DNA of 26,030 nucleotides from JAUIAI01 sp049680625. Its GTDB lineage: Bacteria; Pseudomonadota; Gammaproteobacteria; Burkholderiales; Burkholderiaceae_E. The position numbers were made by a program, and so were the translations under genes. The notes beneath the pieces were generated by a model. That model searched no databases. It was given only the letters and a program-made list of their open reading frames with translations, and was not told the DNA's origin. The DNA lies in assembly GCA_049680625.1 (NCBI GenBank), contig JBAUID010000097.1, positions 1 to 26,030 of the forward strand, read 5' to 3'. The number at the start of each line of letters is the position of its first letter. Within the stretch, counting starts at the first letter, position 1. Below are positions 9,692 through 17,572 of the stretch, piece after piece.

Positions 9692-11874
9692 GTGAAACCA
9701 CTTCACTGCCGACCGCTGAACGGGTTGACGTCATGTTGCTGCTTGAAGGCACATTTCCGTATGTGTCCGGCGGCGTATCCAGCTGGGTGAACCAGGTGAT
9801 CCGGGGTTTTCCCGAGTTGACATTTGGTGCGGTGTTTCTCGGCAGCCGTGCTGATGACTACGGTGACATGCGTTACGAGTTACCGGATAATTTTGTGCAC
9901 TTACAAGTGCACCATATGCACGATGCCAGCCCGCCACCGGCGGTGGCGTCAGCAAAGGGAAAACCGGCTGCTTTCAAATTCAACCGGGAACTACACGATG
10001 CGCTGCGGGCCAGCCGTGAAGACGAAAATGCGCTTGAGGCAACTGCAAAAGCCGGCAAGTTGCTCAAAGATATTATTCCGATGCTTGGTAGCGGTGGTGC
10101 GCTGTCCGAAGAAGCATTCATGTATTCCGAATTATCTTGGGACTACATTACCGAAAACTACCGGACGTTTTGTACTGATCCCTCGTTTGTTGATTACTTC
10201 TGGACAGTACGCATCATGCATTCGCCGATCTGGATGTTGATGGATATTGCGGAGAACCTGATTCCTGCCGACTGTTATCACACGATTTCAACCGGTTATG
10301 CAGGTTTTCTGGGTGCGCTGCTCAAACACAAAACCGGTAAGCCGTTGATTCTCTCTGAGCACGGTATTTATACCAAAGAGCGCAAGATCGATTTGTTTCA
10401 GTCTACTTGGATTCGCGACAACCGCGGCATGTTCGAAAAAGACCCAAGTCAGCTTGGCTACTTTCGAAATATGTGGTTGCGCTTTTTCGAAGCAATGGGT
10501 CGCATGTGTTACGACGCATCGGACACAATTGTCGCTTTATACGAGAACAACCGCTTGCGGCAAATCGCCGACGGCGCACCGCCGGAACGCACGATGAACG
10601 TGGCCAACGGAATCAACCTGCCGCGTCTTGCCGCCCTTCGGGACAAACGCGAATACGGCCCGAATGGTGAGCCGCCGCCAACCCTGTGCCTGATAGGGCG
10701 TGTAGTGCCGATTAAAGACATTAAAACCTTTGTGCGCTGCATGAAAACGGTTTGTGATGAAATCCCCGAGGCGGAAGCCTGGATAGCCGGGCCTGAAGAT
10801 GAAGATCCGGCTTACGCACTGGAGTGCCGCTCGATCGCGATTTCTCTTGGTCTTGAAGATCGGGTGAAGTTCCTGGGGTTTCAGAAAATTGATGAGTTAT
10901 TGCCCACGGTTGGTATAGGGGTGCTCAGTTCGATCAGTGAAGCCTTACCCCTGGTATTACTCGAGGGTTTCGCCGCCGGAGTACCTGCCGTGGCCACCGA
11001 TGTCGGGTCTTGTGCCCAGTTGATTTTTGGTCTGGATGATGAAGACAAGGCGCTGGGGGCTTCGGGTGATGTTGTCCGAATTGCTGACCCGGAAGCTCTT
11101 GGCCTTGCAATTGCCCGCTTGCTTAAAGATCCGGAAAAATGGCATGCCGCCCAGAAGGCCGGTATCGAACGGGTTGAGAAGTACTACACCCAGGACATGA
11201 TGTTCGCCAAGTACCGGGCAATTTATGATGAATCGTTGCAGGCGGGCAGGGCGGTAGGCAATACCAAATCTAAGAAGCGCCGCTTTTCTCTGAAGTCGCT
11301 GTGCCCCCACGTACCCGGATTGGCTTTGGCAAAGGGCCAGAAACCGAATGCCGTGCCTGCTGACCCCGCACCGGAACAAGTGAATGCATCGCCGGGCACA
11401 ATCGAGACAAGTGAAGCGAGTAAGGCAACCCGGGAAGTCAATGAAGCCAAAGTACCGTTCAAAGACGAGGTTGACACTGCCTTAAGCGACATAACTGTTG
11501 AGCAACAATTGGCTCGTCGCGAAGCGCAACTGCGGGCCGAGGAAAAAGCGATTGCGGATCAAGTCAATGCGTTGTCCAGTGAAGCTGAAAAACTGGCGAG
11601 CGCCCTTGATAAAGCGATCTTGGCCCAGGTCGCCGTGGCCAGCAGCGCGGACCGCTTGCCCGGCTTATCCAATGCGGCCCAACCGCCTGAGTTGCCGCGC
11701 CATGCGCCCGGGCATACGACTCAACTGAAGTCGACACTTTTTGTTGGGCCTGAAATGCCCGATGCACAGGTTTGCCCCGGTGTGGGCCTGGGCGAGGATA
11801 AATATCTGTCCAATACTGATTCGAAGCAAGATGATGTCAAGCCGGTGGATGATCAGCAAAAGGAGCGAGGCTAA
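9688..11874 (+). CDS. pelF: PelF, cytoplasmic glycosyltransferase (Pel polymerase) with C-terminal extension
   Basis: PelF is the UDP-sugar-using glycosyltransferase (GT4, GT-B fold) that polymerises Pel. The N-terminal signature LLLEGTFPYVSGGVSSWV and the C-terminal EX7E-type motif (in SEALPLVLLEGFAAGVP, about bases 10939-10989) are both present. The catalytic core ends near residue 525, close to the 507-residue length of Pseudomonas PelF. A further ~200 residues follow: a basic stretch with RRFSLKSLCPH, an acidic/alanine-rich region, a predicted coiled coil (EQQLARREAQLRAEEKAIAD and on) and a Pro-rich tail. The extension is read in frame with no sign of a frameshift. It starts with ATGA overlap to pelE and ends two bases before the pelG start. 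Confidence 0.93.
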   Translation: MSETTSLPTAERVDVMLLLEGTFPYVSGGVSSWVNQVIRGFPELTFGAVFLGSRADDYGDMRYELPDNFVHLQVHHMHDASPPPAVASAKGKPAAFKFNRELHDALRASREDENALEATAKAGKLLKDIIPMLGSGGALSEEAFMYSELSWDYITENYRTFCTDPSFVDYFWTVRIMHSPIWMLMDIAENLIPADCYHTISTGYAGFLGALLKHKTGKPLILSEHGIYTKERKIDLFQSTWIRDNRGMFEKDPSQLGYFRNMWLRFFEAMGRMCYDASDTIVALYENNRLRQIADGAPPERTMNVANGINLPRLAALRDKREYGPNGEPPPTLCLIGRVVPIKDIKTFVRCMKTVCDEIPEAEAWIAGPEDEDPAYALECRSIAISLGLEDRVKFLGFQKIDELLPTVGIGVLSSISEALPLVLLEGFAAGVPAVATDVGSCAQLIFGLDDEDKALGASGDVVRIADPEALGLAIARLLKDPEKWHAAQKAGIERVEKYYTQDMMFAKYRAIYDESLQAGRAVGNTKSKKRRFSLKSLCPHVPGLALAKGQKPNAVPADPAPEQVNASPGTIETSEASKATREVNEAKVPFKDEVDTALSDITVEQQLARREAQLRAEEKAIADQVNALSSEAEKLASALDKAILAQVAVASSADRLPGLSNAAQPPELPRHAPGHTTQLKSTLFVGPEMPDAQVCPGVGLGEDKYLSNTDSKQDDVKPVDDQQKERG

Positions 11875-11876
11875 GC

Positions 11877-13247
11877 ATGGCAGGTATCGGCTTCGAACTG
11901 CGTAAACTGCTGCAGCGCGACTCACTGTTGTCACTGTTGCGTGCCTATGTTTATGCGGGTGTGATCAGTTCGGGTCCATGGGTGTTGTCAATCATCGGTA
12001 TGGTGATGATTGGGTTTTTCAGTTTTGCAGTTGTTGCGCCAAACTATCTGATTACCCAGTTCCAGGTAACAATTACCAACGTCATTGCCTACAGCCTGAT
12101 TCTGACCGGTCTGTTGCAACTGGCTTTTACCCGTTTTATTGCGGATCGTTTGTTCGAAAACAAAGCCGATATTGTCGCAGCCAATTATCACGCCATATTG
12201 ATGCTAATCATTGCAGTGGCGGGGGGGCTGACTTTTATTGTTGCGCTGACCATGTTTCCGCAGCAATCCGTTGCATACAAAGTTTTACTGGTGGCGACCT
12301 TTGTAGTGGTTTGCTGCATTTGGATAGCCACCGTTTTCTTGTCCGGTATTAAGCAATACCGGGAAATTGTCTGGCTTTATCTGTTCGGTTACGGTTCGAG
12401 CGTGATTGGCGCCTATTTTATGCGCCCGTTGGGTCTCGAAGGTTTGCTCGGTGGGTTTTTAATTGGTCAGCTGCTGTTATTCACCGGGATTCATGCGTTG
12501 ATCATTCGCAATTTTCGCACCCCGGTTGGTATGCGTTTCGAAGTGTTCGACAAGAAACTGCGCTATCCGACCCTTATGTGGATTGGTTTTCTCTACAACC
12601 TTGGTGCCTGGATCGACAAGATGATCTTCTGGTACTTCCCACCGACATCCACATCAATAATTGGCCCGCTGCGGGCGTCGGTTATTTACGATTTGCCGGT
12701 GTTTCTTGCCTACTTGTCAATTATTCCGGGGATGGCAGTTTTTCTGGTGCGCATCGAAACCGATTTTGTTGAACACTACGATGGCTTTTACTCGGCAGTG
12801 CGCGATGGTGGTTCACTCGAAGCAGTGGAGAAGCATCGCAATGGAATGGTTGAAACCGTGCGCAACGGCATGTTTGAAATTATCAAGATCCAGGCGATAG
12901 CCGTGTTGCTGCTTTTCGTGGTCGGTGACCGCTTGTTTGGCTGGTTCCAGATCTCCGATCTGTACTTGCCACTATTGTACGTACAGACTATTGCTGCCGC
13001 GTTGCAGGTCCTGTTTTTGTCAATTCTGACCGTTTATTTTTACCTGGATAAAAGGGTTGTGGTGCTGGCCTTGTGTGCATTGCTCGTGGTTGGAAACGCC
13101 GTGCTGACCCTTGGTTCGCTGATGCTTGGCCCGGTTTACTATGGCTACGGCTTTGCGCTGGCTATGTTGATTTGTGTGCTCATCGGCTTTAAAGCACTGG
13201 AACGCAGCTTCAGCCGGCTCGAATATTCGACCTTCATGCTCCAGTAG
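11877..13247 (+). CDS. pelG: PelG, polytopic inner-membrane Wzx-like Pel transporter
   Basis: PelG is the multi-spanning inner-membrane protein (polysaccharide transporter superfamily, Wzx-like) thought to move Pel across the inner membrane together with PelD/E/F. The 456-residue product equals the Pseudomonas length, begins with the conserved MAGIGFELRKLL, and shows about 12 hydrophobic helices spread from residue 20 to 445. A strong AGGAG (11861-11865) precedes the ATG. It is the last pel gene. No hairpin terminator is visible between its stop and ilvD 56 bases on, so some read-through into ilvD is possible. Confidence 0.93.
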   Translation: MAGIGFELRKLLQRDSLLSLLRAYVYAGVISSGPWVLSIIGMVMIGFFSFAVVAPNYLITQFQVTITNVIAYSLILTGLLQLAFTRFIADRLFENKADIVAANYHAILMLIIAVAGGLTFIVALTMFPQQSVAYKVLLVATFVVVCCIWIATVFLSGIKQYREIVWLYLFGYGSSVIGAYFMRPLGLEGLLGGFLIGQLLLFTGIHALIIRNFRTPVGMRFEVFDKKLRYPTLMWIGFLYNLGAWIDKMIFWYFPPTSTSIIGPLRASVIYDLPVFLAYLSIIPGMAVFLVRIETDFVEHYDGFYSAVRDGGSLEAVEKHRNGMVETVRNGMFEIIKIQAIAVLLLFVVGDRLFGWFQISDLYLPLLYVQTIAAALQVLFLSILTVYFYLDKRVVVLALCALLVVGNAVLTLGSLMLGPVYYGYGFALAMLICVLIGFKALERSFSRLEYSTFMLQ

Positions 13248-13271
13248 TGATGCATTTGTGCACCACCCCGT

Positions 13272-13300
13272 TATAGAATGTCGCCTCTTAGAGAGGAGGC
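13272..13300 (+). promoter_or_regulatory. ilvD leader: -10-like element and ribosome binding site in a possible hairpin
   Basis: TATAGAAT (13272-13279) resembles a sigma-70 -10 element, but no good -35 sits 16-18 bases upstream. Next come GCCTC (13283-13287) and GAGGC (13296-13300), which can pair across an 8-base loop. The perfect Shine-Dalgarno AGGAGG (13294-13299) lies in the downstream arm, three to four bases from the ATG. Whether the hairpin matters in vivo is unknown. Confidence 0.4.
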
Positions 13301-13303
13301 ATC

Positions 13304-14986
13304 ATGGCGGCAAATCGTCGGTCAGAAAATATTACCCAGGGTGTGGCACGCGCACCTAACCGCTCCATGTATTACGCCATGGGGTACAAAAAGTCCGATT
13401 TCTCCAATCCGATGATTGGCATCGCCAACGGGCACAGCACAATTACGCCGTGTAATTCCGGTTTGCAAAAGTTGTGTGATGCCGCTGTTGAAGCGGTTCG
13501 CGCGGCCGGCGGCAATCCGCAAACCTTCGGTACGCCAACCATCTCAGATGGTATGTCGATGGGCACCGAGGGGATGAAGTATTCTCTCATCAGCCGTAAA
13601 GTAATTGCTGACTGTGTCGAAACTGCCGTGCAAGGCCAGTGGATGGACGGGGTCATGGTCATTGGTGGCTGCGACAAAAACATGCCAGGCGGCATGATGG
13701 GCATCATGCGCTGCAACGTGCCCGCCATTTACGTTTATGGCGGCACAATCAAACCGGGTAAGTGGAAAGGTCAGGATCTGAACATCGTGTCGGTATTCGA
13801 GGCGGTTGGTCAGTTCTCACAAGGAAAGATGTCCCAGGAGGATTTTGACGGCATTGAGATGAATGCCATTCCCGGCACCGGATCTTGTGGCGGCATGTAC
13901 ACCGCCAACACCATGTCTTCATCGTTTGAAGCCCTGGGCCTGAGCCTGCTCGGTTCATCTACCATGGCGAACCCTGACGACGAAAAAACCCAGTCAACCG
14001 CGGAATCTGCCCGGGTGCTGATTGATGCCGTTAAGGCTAACCGCCGCCCGAGGGATATCGTTACTCGCAAGTCGCTTGAAAACGCCGTGGCATTAATCAT
14101 GGCGACCGGCGGTTCCACCAATGCCGTTTTGCACTACCTTGCCATTGCCCATGCGGCGCAAATCGAATGGACTATCGACGACTTCGAGCGGGTTCGCCGG
14201 AAAGTGCCGGTGATTTGCGACCTGAAGCCGTCGGGGACTTACCTGGCCACCGACTTACATCAGGCCGGCGGTATTCCGCAGGTTATGAAAGTCTTGTTGT
14301 CCGAGGGATTGCTGCATGGCGATTGCATGACAATTACCGGGCGCACGCTTGCGGAAGAACTCGAGTCGGTGCCGGCGACCCCAGCAACCGATCAGAAAGT
14401 GATTTTCCCGAAAGACAAGGCGCTGTACGACGCAGGGCATCTGGCCATTCTTAAAGGTAATTTATCCCCCGAGGGCTGCGTTGCCAAGATCACCGGCCTG
14501 AAAAACCCGACGATCACCGGCCCGGCCCGGGTCTATGACGATGAGCAATCAGCGTTGAAGGCCATCATGGACGGCAAGATTGTTGCCGGCGATGTCATGG
14601 TTTTGCGCTACCTGGGCCCCAAGGGTGCACCGGGTATGCCTGAAATGCTGGCCCCGACATCAGCACTGATTGGTGCCGGTCTGGGTGAGTCGGTTGGTCT
14701 GATTACCGATGGCCGTTTCTCGGGTGGTACCTGGGGCATGGTAGTTGGTCACGTCGCCCCGGAAGCGGCCGCCGGTGGGCCAATCGGTCTGATCGAAGAA
14801 GGTGACTCAATTACCATCGATGCTCGTGAGCTGGTGCTGAATCTGAATATCGACGATGCGCAAATGGCGGCGCGGCGCAAGGCCTGGTCACCACCCAAGC
14901 CGCGTTATACCCGGGGTGTACTCGGTGAGTTTTCGCGCATGGCCAGTTCGGCGAGTCGCGGTGCGGTTACCGACGACGATACTTAA
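13304..14986 (+). CDS. ilvD: dihydroxy-acid dehydratase
   Basis: IlvD catalyses the third common step of valine and isoleucine synthesis (and supplies pantothenate precursors), dehydrating 2,3-dihydroxy-acids to 2-keto acids in the cytoplasm with an Fe-S cluster. The 560-residue product belongs to the shorter IlvD branch; the E. coli enzyme has 616. The three cluster cysteines are visible: C50 in TPCNSG, C123 in GGCDKNMPG and C195 in GSCGGMYTANTMSS. The C-terminal TDGRFSGGTWGMVVGHVAPEA signature is intact. AGGAGG just upstream fixes the start. It follows the pel genes but has no functional link to them that I can see. Confidence 0.97.
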   Translation: MAANRRSENITQGVARAPNRSMYYAMGYKKSDFSNPMIGIANGHSTITPCNSGLQKLCDAAVEAVRAAGGNPQTFGTPTISDGMSMGTEGMKYSLISRKVIADCVETAVQGQWMDGVMVIGGCDKNMPGGMMGIMRCNVPAIYVYGGTIKPGKWKGQDLNIVSVFEAVGQFSQGKMSQEDFDGIEMNAIPGTGSCGGMYTANTMSSSFEALGLSLLGSSTMANPDDEKTQSTAESARVLIDAVKANRRPRDIVTRKSLENAVALIMATGGSTNAVLHYLAIAHAAQIEWTIDDFERVRRKVPVICDLKPSGTYLATDLHQAGGIPQVMKVLLSEGLLHGDCMTITGRTLAEELESVPATPATDQKVIFPKDKALYDAGHLAILKGNLSPEGCVAKITGLKNPTITGPARVYDDEQSALKAIMDGKIVAGDVMVLRYLGPKGAPGMPEMLAPTSALIGAGLGESVGLITDGRFSGGTWGMVVGHVAPEAAAGGPIGLIEEGDSITIDARELVLNLNIDDAQMAARRKAWSPPKPRYTRGVLGEFSRMASSASRGAVTDDDT

Positions 14987-15010
14987 GAGGCCAGTAAACG
15001 GCTTGGGCTT

Positions 15011-15253
15011 TCAGCGCTTGGGGCGCTGTGGCTCGGCAAAGGCTTTTTGAATCCGCAGGCGCTTGGCTTCATCCGTTTTGGCTTCTTTTTCCTTCTTGCG
15101 CTTGTCCAGACCAAGGGCGCTTTCAATTGCTTCAAACCACAGAAAGGCAAGTAGCAACGGCGTCAGTACCCACAACCACGAAAGTTGTGCTACCGGGGAA
15201 ATCTCCAGGATTTTTGCTGCCAGCAGGGCAACTCCGAGCCAGACCAGAAACAT
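15011..15253 (-). CDS. small Trp-rich membrane protein
   Basis: An 80-residue product beginning MFLVWLGVALLAAKILE. It has two hydrophobic helices (about residues 2-15 and 24-42) containing SWLWVLTPLLLAFLWFEA, then a highly charged Lys/Glu/Arg-rich cytoplasmic tail. This layout matches the 'small Trp-rich protein' family known mainly from Betaproteobacteria, whose function is unknown. I chose the ATG at 15253 because GGAG sits six bases upstream; an in-frame TTG 18 bases earlier is less likely. It is convergent with ilvD, separated by 24 bases. Confidence 0.72.
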   Translation of the reverse strand: MFLVWLGVALLAAKILEISPVAQLSWLWVLTPLLLAFLWFEAIESALGLDKRKKEKEAKTDEAKRLRIQKAFAEPQRPKR

Positions 15254-15416
15254 CACGTTCTCCGTATTCAACCGTCATTAGTTCCGCAGTTTGGCGGTTT
15301 GCATTCGCCCGCGGGGGGTACGCAGGACACTAGGCGGCACAGAACGGACAGGCGGCATTGCGGTGGCTGGGTTTTAGCGCTGGTCGGGTGGTCAACCCCC
15401 GTACTCAGGCCTGCGT

Positions 15417-15441
15417 TACAATTAGCAGAGTTTCCAAGGAG
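15417..15441 (+). promoter_or_regulatory. -10-like element and ribosome binding site of the cytochrome c gene
   Basis: TACAAT (15417-15422) is a fair -10 candidate, with no convincing -35 at the expected distance. AAGGAG (15436-15441) is a strong Shine-Dalgarno six bases before the ATG at 15448. It sets the start, rather than the earlier in-frame codons from 15358. Confidence 0.4.
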
Positions 15442-15447
15442 TCACAA

Positions 15448-15759
15448 ATGACAAAAAAAATGATTGCCGTCGTGGTTGCCGCCGGCCTGTCTCTGAGCGC
15501 CGGTTTTGCCCATGCGGATGCGGGCCTGGCCAAGGCGAAAAATTGCACGGCCTGCCATGCAATGGACAAAAAACTGATCGGCCCGGGGTTTAAGTCAATT
15601 GCCGAAAAATACAAGGCCGACGCTGGTGGGCCGGCCAAACTGGTGAAAAAGGTATTGGCTGGGGGTGTCGGGGTCTGGGGTCAGGTGCCCATGCCGCCAA
15701 ACCCACAGGTCACCGAGGCTGAAGCTCAAATTCTGGTTGCTTGGATTCTTGCGATGTAA
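15448..15759 (+). CDS. periplasmic monohaem cytochrome c (c551/c8 type)
   Basis: A 103-residue precursor. The signal peptide has an MTKK start, a hydrophobic core and likely cleavage after AHA (residue ~23). The ~80-residue mature domain has a single haem site CTACH (residues ~33-37) and the methionine ligand in VPMPPN (about 82-87). Length and motif spacing match the small class I cytochromes c551/c8, soluble periplasmic electron carriers between bc1-type complexes and terminal reductases or oxidases. It is followed within 50 bases by an intrinsic terminator, so it is probably monocistronic. Its redox partner is not identifiable from the window. Confidence 0.92.
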   Translation: MTKKMIAVVVAAGLSLSAGFAHADAGLAKAKNCTACHAMDKKLIGPGFKSIAEKYKADAGGPAKLVKKVLAGGVGVWGQVPMPPNPQVTEAEAQILVAWILAM

Positions 15760-15797
15760 GCCACGATGTAAACCGGTAAGTGAGTTTCATCTTATAA

Positions 15798-15828
15798 AAA
15801 AAAGGGCGCCAATCGGCGCCCTTTTTTA
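15798..15828. terminator. intrinsic terminator after the cytochrome c gene (likely bidirectional)
   Basis: A perfect 7-bp stem GGGCGCC/GGCGCCC (15804-15810 and 15815-15821) with loop AATC is flanked by an A-run on the left and six T's on the right. It can therefore work on either strand. It lies about 40 bases after the cytochrome c stop. Confidence 0.93.
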
Positions 15829-15851
15829 TGCCAGGTGGCTCGTGCTGCCAG

Positions 15852-15865
15852 GGCTATCGATAGCC
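15852..15865. repeat. 14-bp perfect palindrome
   Basis: GGCTATCGATAGCC is its own reverse complement. It lies in the non-coding stretch after the terminator and could be an operator or simply chance; nothing else supports a role. Confidence 0.35.
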
Positions 15866-15914
15866 GCGAATTCATCCCATGCTGCTTGTCCGCGGTCTGT
15901 CTGCCGTCTGTCCG

Positions 15915-16082
15915 TATAAACGGCCCGTCAGGCCGTATCAACAAGCCAAACCGCGGCCGCCCAACTACAGTCCGTTCTGTCGGATTTGTCTTCGGACGGA
16001 TCTGGCAAGTCTCCTCCTCCAGCCTACGAGTACCTGTTTCCTCCCTGGCTGGTTTGCCCCGGTTCTTCCGGGGCCTTTTTTT
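15915..16082 (+). ncRNA. possible structured small RNA in the cytochrome c-argG gap
   Basis: The 390 bases between 15760 and 16149 contain no credible gene but end in a strong + strand terminator with nothing annotated to feed it, since the cytochrome transcript is already terminated at 15828. A -10-like TATAAA (15915-15920, no good -35) would start an RNA near 15927. Predicted pieces are a hairpin CGGCC/GGCCG (15921-15925 with 15931-15935), a hairpin GTCCG/CGGAC (15970-15974 with 15993-15997), a C/U-rich CTCCTCCTCC (16011-16020), and a hairpin CCAGCC/GGCTGG (16019-16024 with 16047-16052) whose loop carries TTTCCTCCCT. The two CCUCC elements are complementary to Shine-Dalgarno sequences. I do not recognise a known RNA family. 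It could also be a remnant 3' UTR. Confidence 0.35.
16056..16082 (+). terminator. strong intrinsic terminator, + strand
   Basis: Stem GCCCCGG/CCGGGGC (16056-16062 and 16068-16074) with loop TTCTT is followed by C and seven T's. On the - strand the hairpin is not followed by a T-run, so it does not terminate argG. No + strand gene lies between it and the previous terminator. Confidence 0.88.
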
Positions 16083-16149
16083 GGGTGTTCGATTCGATGT
16101 TCCGTACTCAATTTTGGAACAGTCTTTATCTGAGCATCCAAAAAACGGT

Positions 16150-17391
16150 TTAAGCCTTTTTCTTCTTGCCGGCCTGCGCTGCTCTGAGCTTACTGCCGAT
16201 GCGTAGCCGCAACGCGTTGAGCTTGATAAAGCCGTCCGCATCTGCCTGGTTGTAGGCGCCGCCGTCATCATCCATGGTGGCAATACGCTCATCAAACAGA
16301 GAATTCGCTGAGCTTCGGGCAAGCACAATGACGTTGCCCTTATAGAGCTTGATCACCACGGTACCGTTGACCCCGGCTTGCGTCTGGTTAATCAAGTGCT
16401 GCAGGGTTTCGCGTTCCGGCGACCACCAGTAGCCGTTGTAGATCAGCTTGGCGTAACGCGGCATCAAGTCGTCTTTGAGGTGCGCCACTTCACGATCCAG
16501 GGTGATCGACTCAATCGCACGGTGGGCTTTCAGCAAAATAGTGCCACCAGGGGTTTCGTAACAGCCACGGTTCTTCATGCCAACGTAACGGTTCTCCACT
16601 AGGTCGAGCCGCCCAATGCCGTGTTTACCGCCGAGTTCGTTAAGTTTCAGCAACAACTCGTGGGCTTTCATTTTCTTGCCGTCGATGGCCACCAGGTCGC
16701 CACCGGCAAAGTCGAGTTCGACTATCTGCGCCTTGTTTGGCGCTTTCTCCGGTGACACGGTCCAGCGCCACATACCAGTTTCCGGCGGCGGGACTGCCGG
16801 GTCTTCCAGTACACCACCTTCGTAAGAAATATGCAAAAGGTTGGCATCCATCGAAAACGGCGCCGGGCCGCGTCGCTTTTTAAAGTCAACGGCAATACCG
16901 TGCTGGTCCGCATAAGCCATGAGTTTCTCTCGGGATAACAAATCCCACTCGCGCCACGGGGCGATGACTTTCACTTCTGGCATTAACGCGTAGGCACCGA
17001 GCTCAAAACGTACCTGGTCGTTCCCTTTGCCAGTGGCACCGTGGGAAACGGTATCTGCGTTTTCCTTGCGGGCAATTTCAATCAATCGCTTGGCAATCAA
17101 CGGGCGGGCAATCGAGGTACCGAGTAGGTATTCACCTTCGTAAACCGTATTGGCCCGAAACATCGGGAAAACAAAATCACGAACAAACTCTTCACGTAAG
17201 TCGTCGATATAAATTTTCTTAACCCCGGCGGCTTTGGCCTTGGCGCGCGCTGGTTCAACTTCTTCGCCCTGACCAATATCAGCGGTAAAGGTGATGACCT
17301 CACAGTTGTACGTGTCTTGCAACCATTTCAGAATTACCGAAGTATCCAGTCCGCCGGAATAGGCCAGCACGACTTTCCTGGCTTTACTCAT
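16150..17391 (-). CDS. argG: argininosuccinate synthase
   Basis: ArgG condenses citrulline and aspartate with ATP to argininosuccinate, the next-to-last step of arginine synthesis. The 413-residue product has the N-terminal ATP-pyrophosphatase P-loop AYSGGLDTS (residues ~9-17) and the conserved segments FTADIGQGEE, GTSIARPLIAKRL, SHGATGKGNDQVRFE and YNGYWWSPERE. The tail is Lys-rich. Length and sequence are typical of the beta/gammaproteobacterial ~400-residue form. The start codon has no clear Shine-Dalgarno of its own. Instead it overlaps (ATGA) the stop of a 10-codon mini-ORF, suggesting translation by coupling. It is transcribed away from the MFS gene. No good terminator in the - direction is seen. 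Confidence 0.97.
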   Translation of the reverse strand: MSKARKVVLAYSGGLDTSVILKWLQDTYNCEVITFTADIGQGEEVEPARAKAKAAGVKKIYIDDLREEFVRDFVFPMFRANTVYEGEYLLGTSIARPLIAKRLIEIARKENADTVSHGATGKGNDQVRFELGAYALMPEVKVIAPWREWDLLSREKLMAYADQHGIAVDFKKRRGPAPFSMDANLLHISYEGGVLEDPAVPPPETGMWRWTVSPEKAPNKAQIVELDFAGGDLVAIDGKKMKAHELLLKLNELGGKHGIGRLDLVENRYVGMKNRGCYETPGGTILLKAHRAIESITLDREVAHLKDDLMPRYAKLIYNGYWWSPERETLQHLINQTQAGVNGTVVIKLYKGNVIVLARSSANSLFDERIATMDDDGGAYNQADADGFIKLNALRLRIGSKLRAAQAGKKKKA

Positions 17392-17420
17392 TGCTTTTTG
17401 CTCATTGTTGTTTTGCTCAT
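17388..17420 (-). CDS. possible 10-codon leader ORF overlapping the argG start
   Basis: Reading MSKTTMSKKQ-stop, this mini-ORF ends in a TGA that overlaps the argG ATG as ATGA. A GGGAAGAA sequence sits about 8-14 bases before its ATG, a better ribosome binding site than anything in front of argG. The words ATGAGCAAAA, ATGAGCAAAA and ATGAGTAAAG follow one another, so it may have arisen by duplication of the argG start. The peptide has no Arg codons, so classic arginine attenuation is not suggested. Translation is unproven. Confidence 0.4.
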   Translation of the reverse strand: MSKTTMSKKQ

Positions 17421-17487
17421 TGTCTTTTTCTTCCCGCGGATAGATCGAATTAAACTGGTGGACTCATTTAGTGTTCAGTGACTATGT

Positions 17488-17534
17488 GACGCAGTAACCA
17501 AGCGACGCAGTAACCACGCGACACCGTGCCACCG
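17488..17534. repeat. 16-bp tandem repeat (two near-perfect copies plus a degenerate third)
   Basis: GACGCAGTAACCA occurs at 17488 and again exactly 16 bases on at 17504, and a weaker version (GACACCGTGCCAC) starts at 17520. The array lies in the divergent argG/MFS promoter region, about 70-115 bases upstream of the argG mini-ORF. It does not resemble the usual ArgR box. It may be a regulatory site or a small replication-slippage product. Confidence 0.5.
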
Positions 17535-17572
17535 GGTATTTCGCCAAACTGATCGGAAACCGCTGAGTCAGC

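Noticed and set aside
16056..16082. Hairpin considered as the argG terminator
   Set aside because: In the - direction the stem is followed by GCAAACC, with no T-run, so it works only on the + strand.
15835..16206. A 123-codon + strand ORF across the non-coding gap
   Set aside because: It runs through the terminator hairpin and into argG on the other strand, and its sequence has no family resemblance.
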